Origin: Bacillota bacterium
GTDB taxonomy: Bacteria > Bacillota_A > Clostridia > DSM-8532
Length of the DNA stretch: 23,613 bases
Direction: 5' to 3'
Assembly (NCBI GenBank): GCA_023424865.1
Contig: JAFADM010000533.1
Coordinates: 1-23,613, forward strand
The translations under genes and the position numbers were made by a program. The notes beneath the pieces are model-generated. The model did no database searches. It was not told the origin of the DNA and was given only the letters and a program-made list of their open reading frames with translations. Shown here piece after piece: positions 22,988 through 23,613 of the stretch (position 1 is its first letter; every line of letters starts with the position of its first letter).

Positions 22988-23613
22988 ATGAGGAAAACAA
23001 AAATCATATGTACACTGGGGCCGGCGGTGGATGATGAGGCTATGCTCAAAAACCTTATCAATGAAGGAATGGACGTGGCCCGTCTTAACTTTTCCCATGG
23101 CAGCCATGCCGAGCACACTGAGAGGCTCAAGCTTATCAAAAAGGTTCGTAAGGAAATGAACCGTCCCATTGCCCTCATGCTTGATACAAAAGGCCCGGAA
23201 ATTCGTCTGGGAAACCTGGAAAACGGTGTAGCCGAGCTCAAAGCAGACGACCGGTTTACTTTTACAACAGAAGACTGTCTGGGCAACAACGAAAGGGCTT
23301 CCATCTCCTATAAAGCTTTGCCGACGGTTATCAGCAGAGGCAATCGTATTCTTATCGACGATGGTCTGGTTGAGCTTAAGGTATTGGACTTTAATGAAAC
23401 CGATGTTATCTGCCAGGTAATGAACAGCGGTGTTATTAAAGACAAAAAGAGCGTTAATGTTCCCGGTGTTAAAATGGATATGCCCTACTTAAGTCCCAAG
23501 GACATAGATGATATCCTGTTCGCCGCTAAAAATGATTTTGATTTTGTTGCAGCCTCCTTTACCCGTAGCGCAGCGGATATAATTGATATTCGCAAGCTTT
23601 TGGAGGACAATGG
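22988..23613 (+). CDS. pyk: Pyruvate kinase (5' part, truncated by window end)
   Basis: The first 208 codons of pyruvate kinase, the glycolytic enzyme that converts phosphoenolpyruvate and ADP to pyruvate and ATP. ATG 22988 has a GAGGA ribosome site about 7 nt upstream and gives the standard N-terminus KTKIICTLGPA. Active-site residues appear at their usual numbers: R32, N34, S36 in ARLNFSHG and D66, T67 in LDTKGPEIR. The B domain follows (about 72-170), and re-entry into the barrel is seen at DFVAASFTRSAADI. No frameshift is seen. The gene continues past 23613. A strong terminator precedes it, so it heads its own unit. Confidence 0.97.
   Translation, partial: MRKTKIICTLGPAVDDEAMLKNLINEGMDVARLNFSHGSHAEHTERLKLIKKVRKEMNRPIALMLDTKGPEIRLGNLENGVAELKADDRFTFTTEDCLGNNERASISYKALPTVISRGNRILIDDGLVELKVLDFNETDVICQVMNSGVIKDKKSVNVPGVKMDMPYLSPKDIDDILFAAKNDFDFVAASFTRSAADIIDIRKLLEDN

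Overview
The window looks like a piece of a low-to-moderate GC Gram-positive chromosome, most likely a Clostridia-type Firmicute. Evidence: AGGAGG-like ribosome binding sites before nearly every gene, hairpin-plus-T-tract terminators, an LplB/YtcP-type sugar ABC importer with a lipoprotein receptor and no ATPase gene, a zinc-ribbon membrane protein, and a secreted multi-module protein with a cohesin-like domain. The exact genus cannot be read from the sequence.

Region A (1-7267) is a carbohydrate-uptake locus, all on the + strand: an unusual fusion of a xylose-isomerase-like TIM barrel with a Gfo/Idh/MocA oxidoreductase, a strong 17-bp hairpin, two permeases, a lipoprotein solute-binding receptor, a terminator, and a cytoplasmic five-bladed beta-propeller glycosidase (GH43/GH32 type). 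A plausible reading is import of a small glycoside or oligosaccharide followed by intracellular hydrolysis and oxidation/isomerisation. The importer probably borrows an MsmX-type ATPase encoded elsewhere.

Region B (7268-13756) looks like an accessory strip. It holds degraded fragments (a possible transposase tail, a decayed beta-propeller repeat gene, two orphan 3' gene ends), a GNAT acetyltransferase, a large minus-strand protein combining an Mrr-like PD-(D/E)XK nuclease with a STAND-type NTPase and a long helical C-terminal region (a candidate single-gene anti-phage effector), and an unrecognised AT-rich 120-residue protein. It ends at the 3' end of tRNA-Ser(GGA), which has a good promoter and a shared bidirectional terminator.

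Region C (13848-23613) is core-like: an HU-type nucleoid protein with a lysine-rich tail, preceded by a possible miniature inverted-repeat element; a UMF1/Atg22-type MFS transporter followed closely by a lone ABC ATPase; a convergent zinc-ribbon membrane protein of unknown role; a large secreted phosphodiester-glycosidase-domain protein with Ig-like, carbohydrate-binding-like and cohesin-like modules; and the first 208 codons of pyruvate kinase, cut by the window end.

Best candidates for new biology are the nuclease-STAND NTPase (9469-12867), the fused isomerase-oxidoreductase with its locus (431-7267), and the secreted multi-domain protein (19418-22690).
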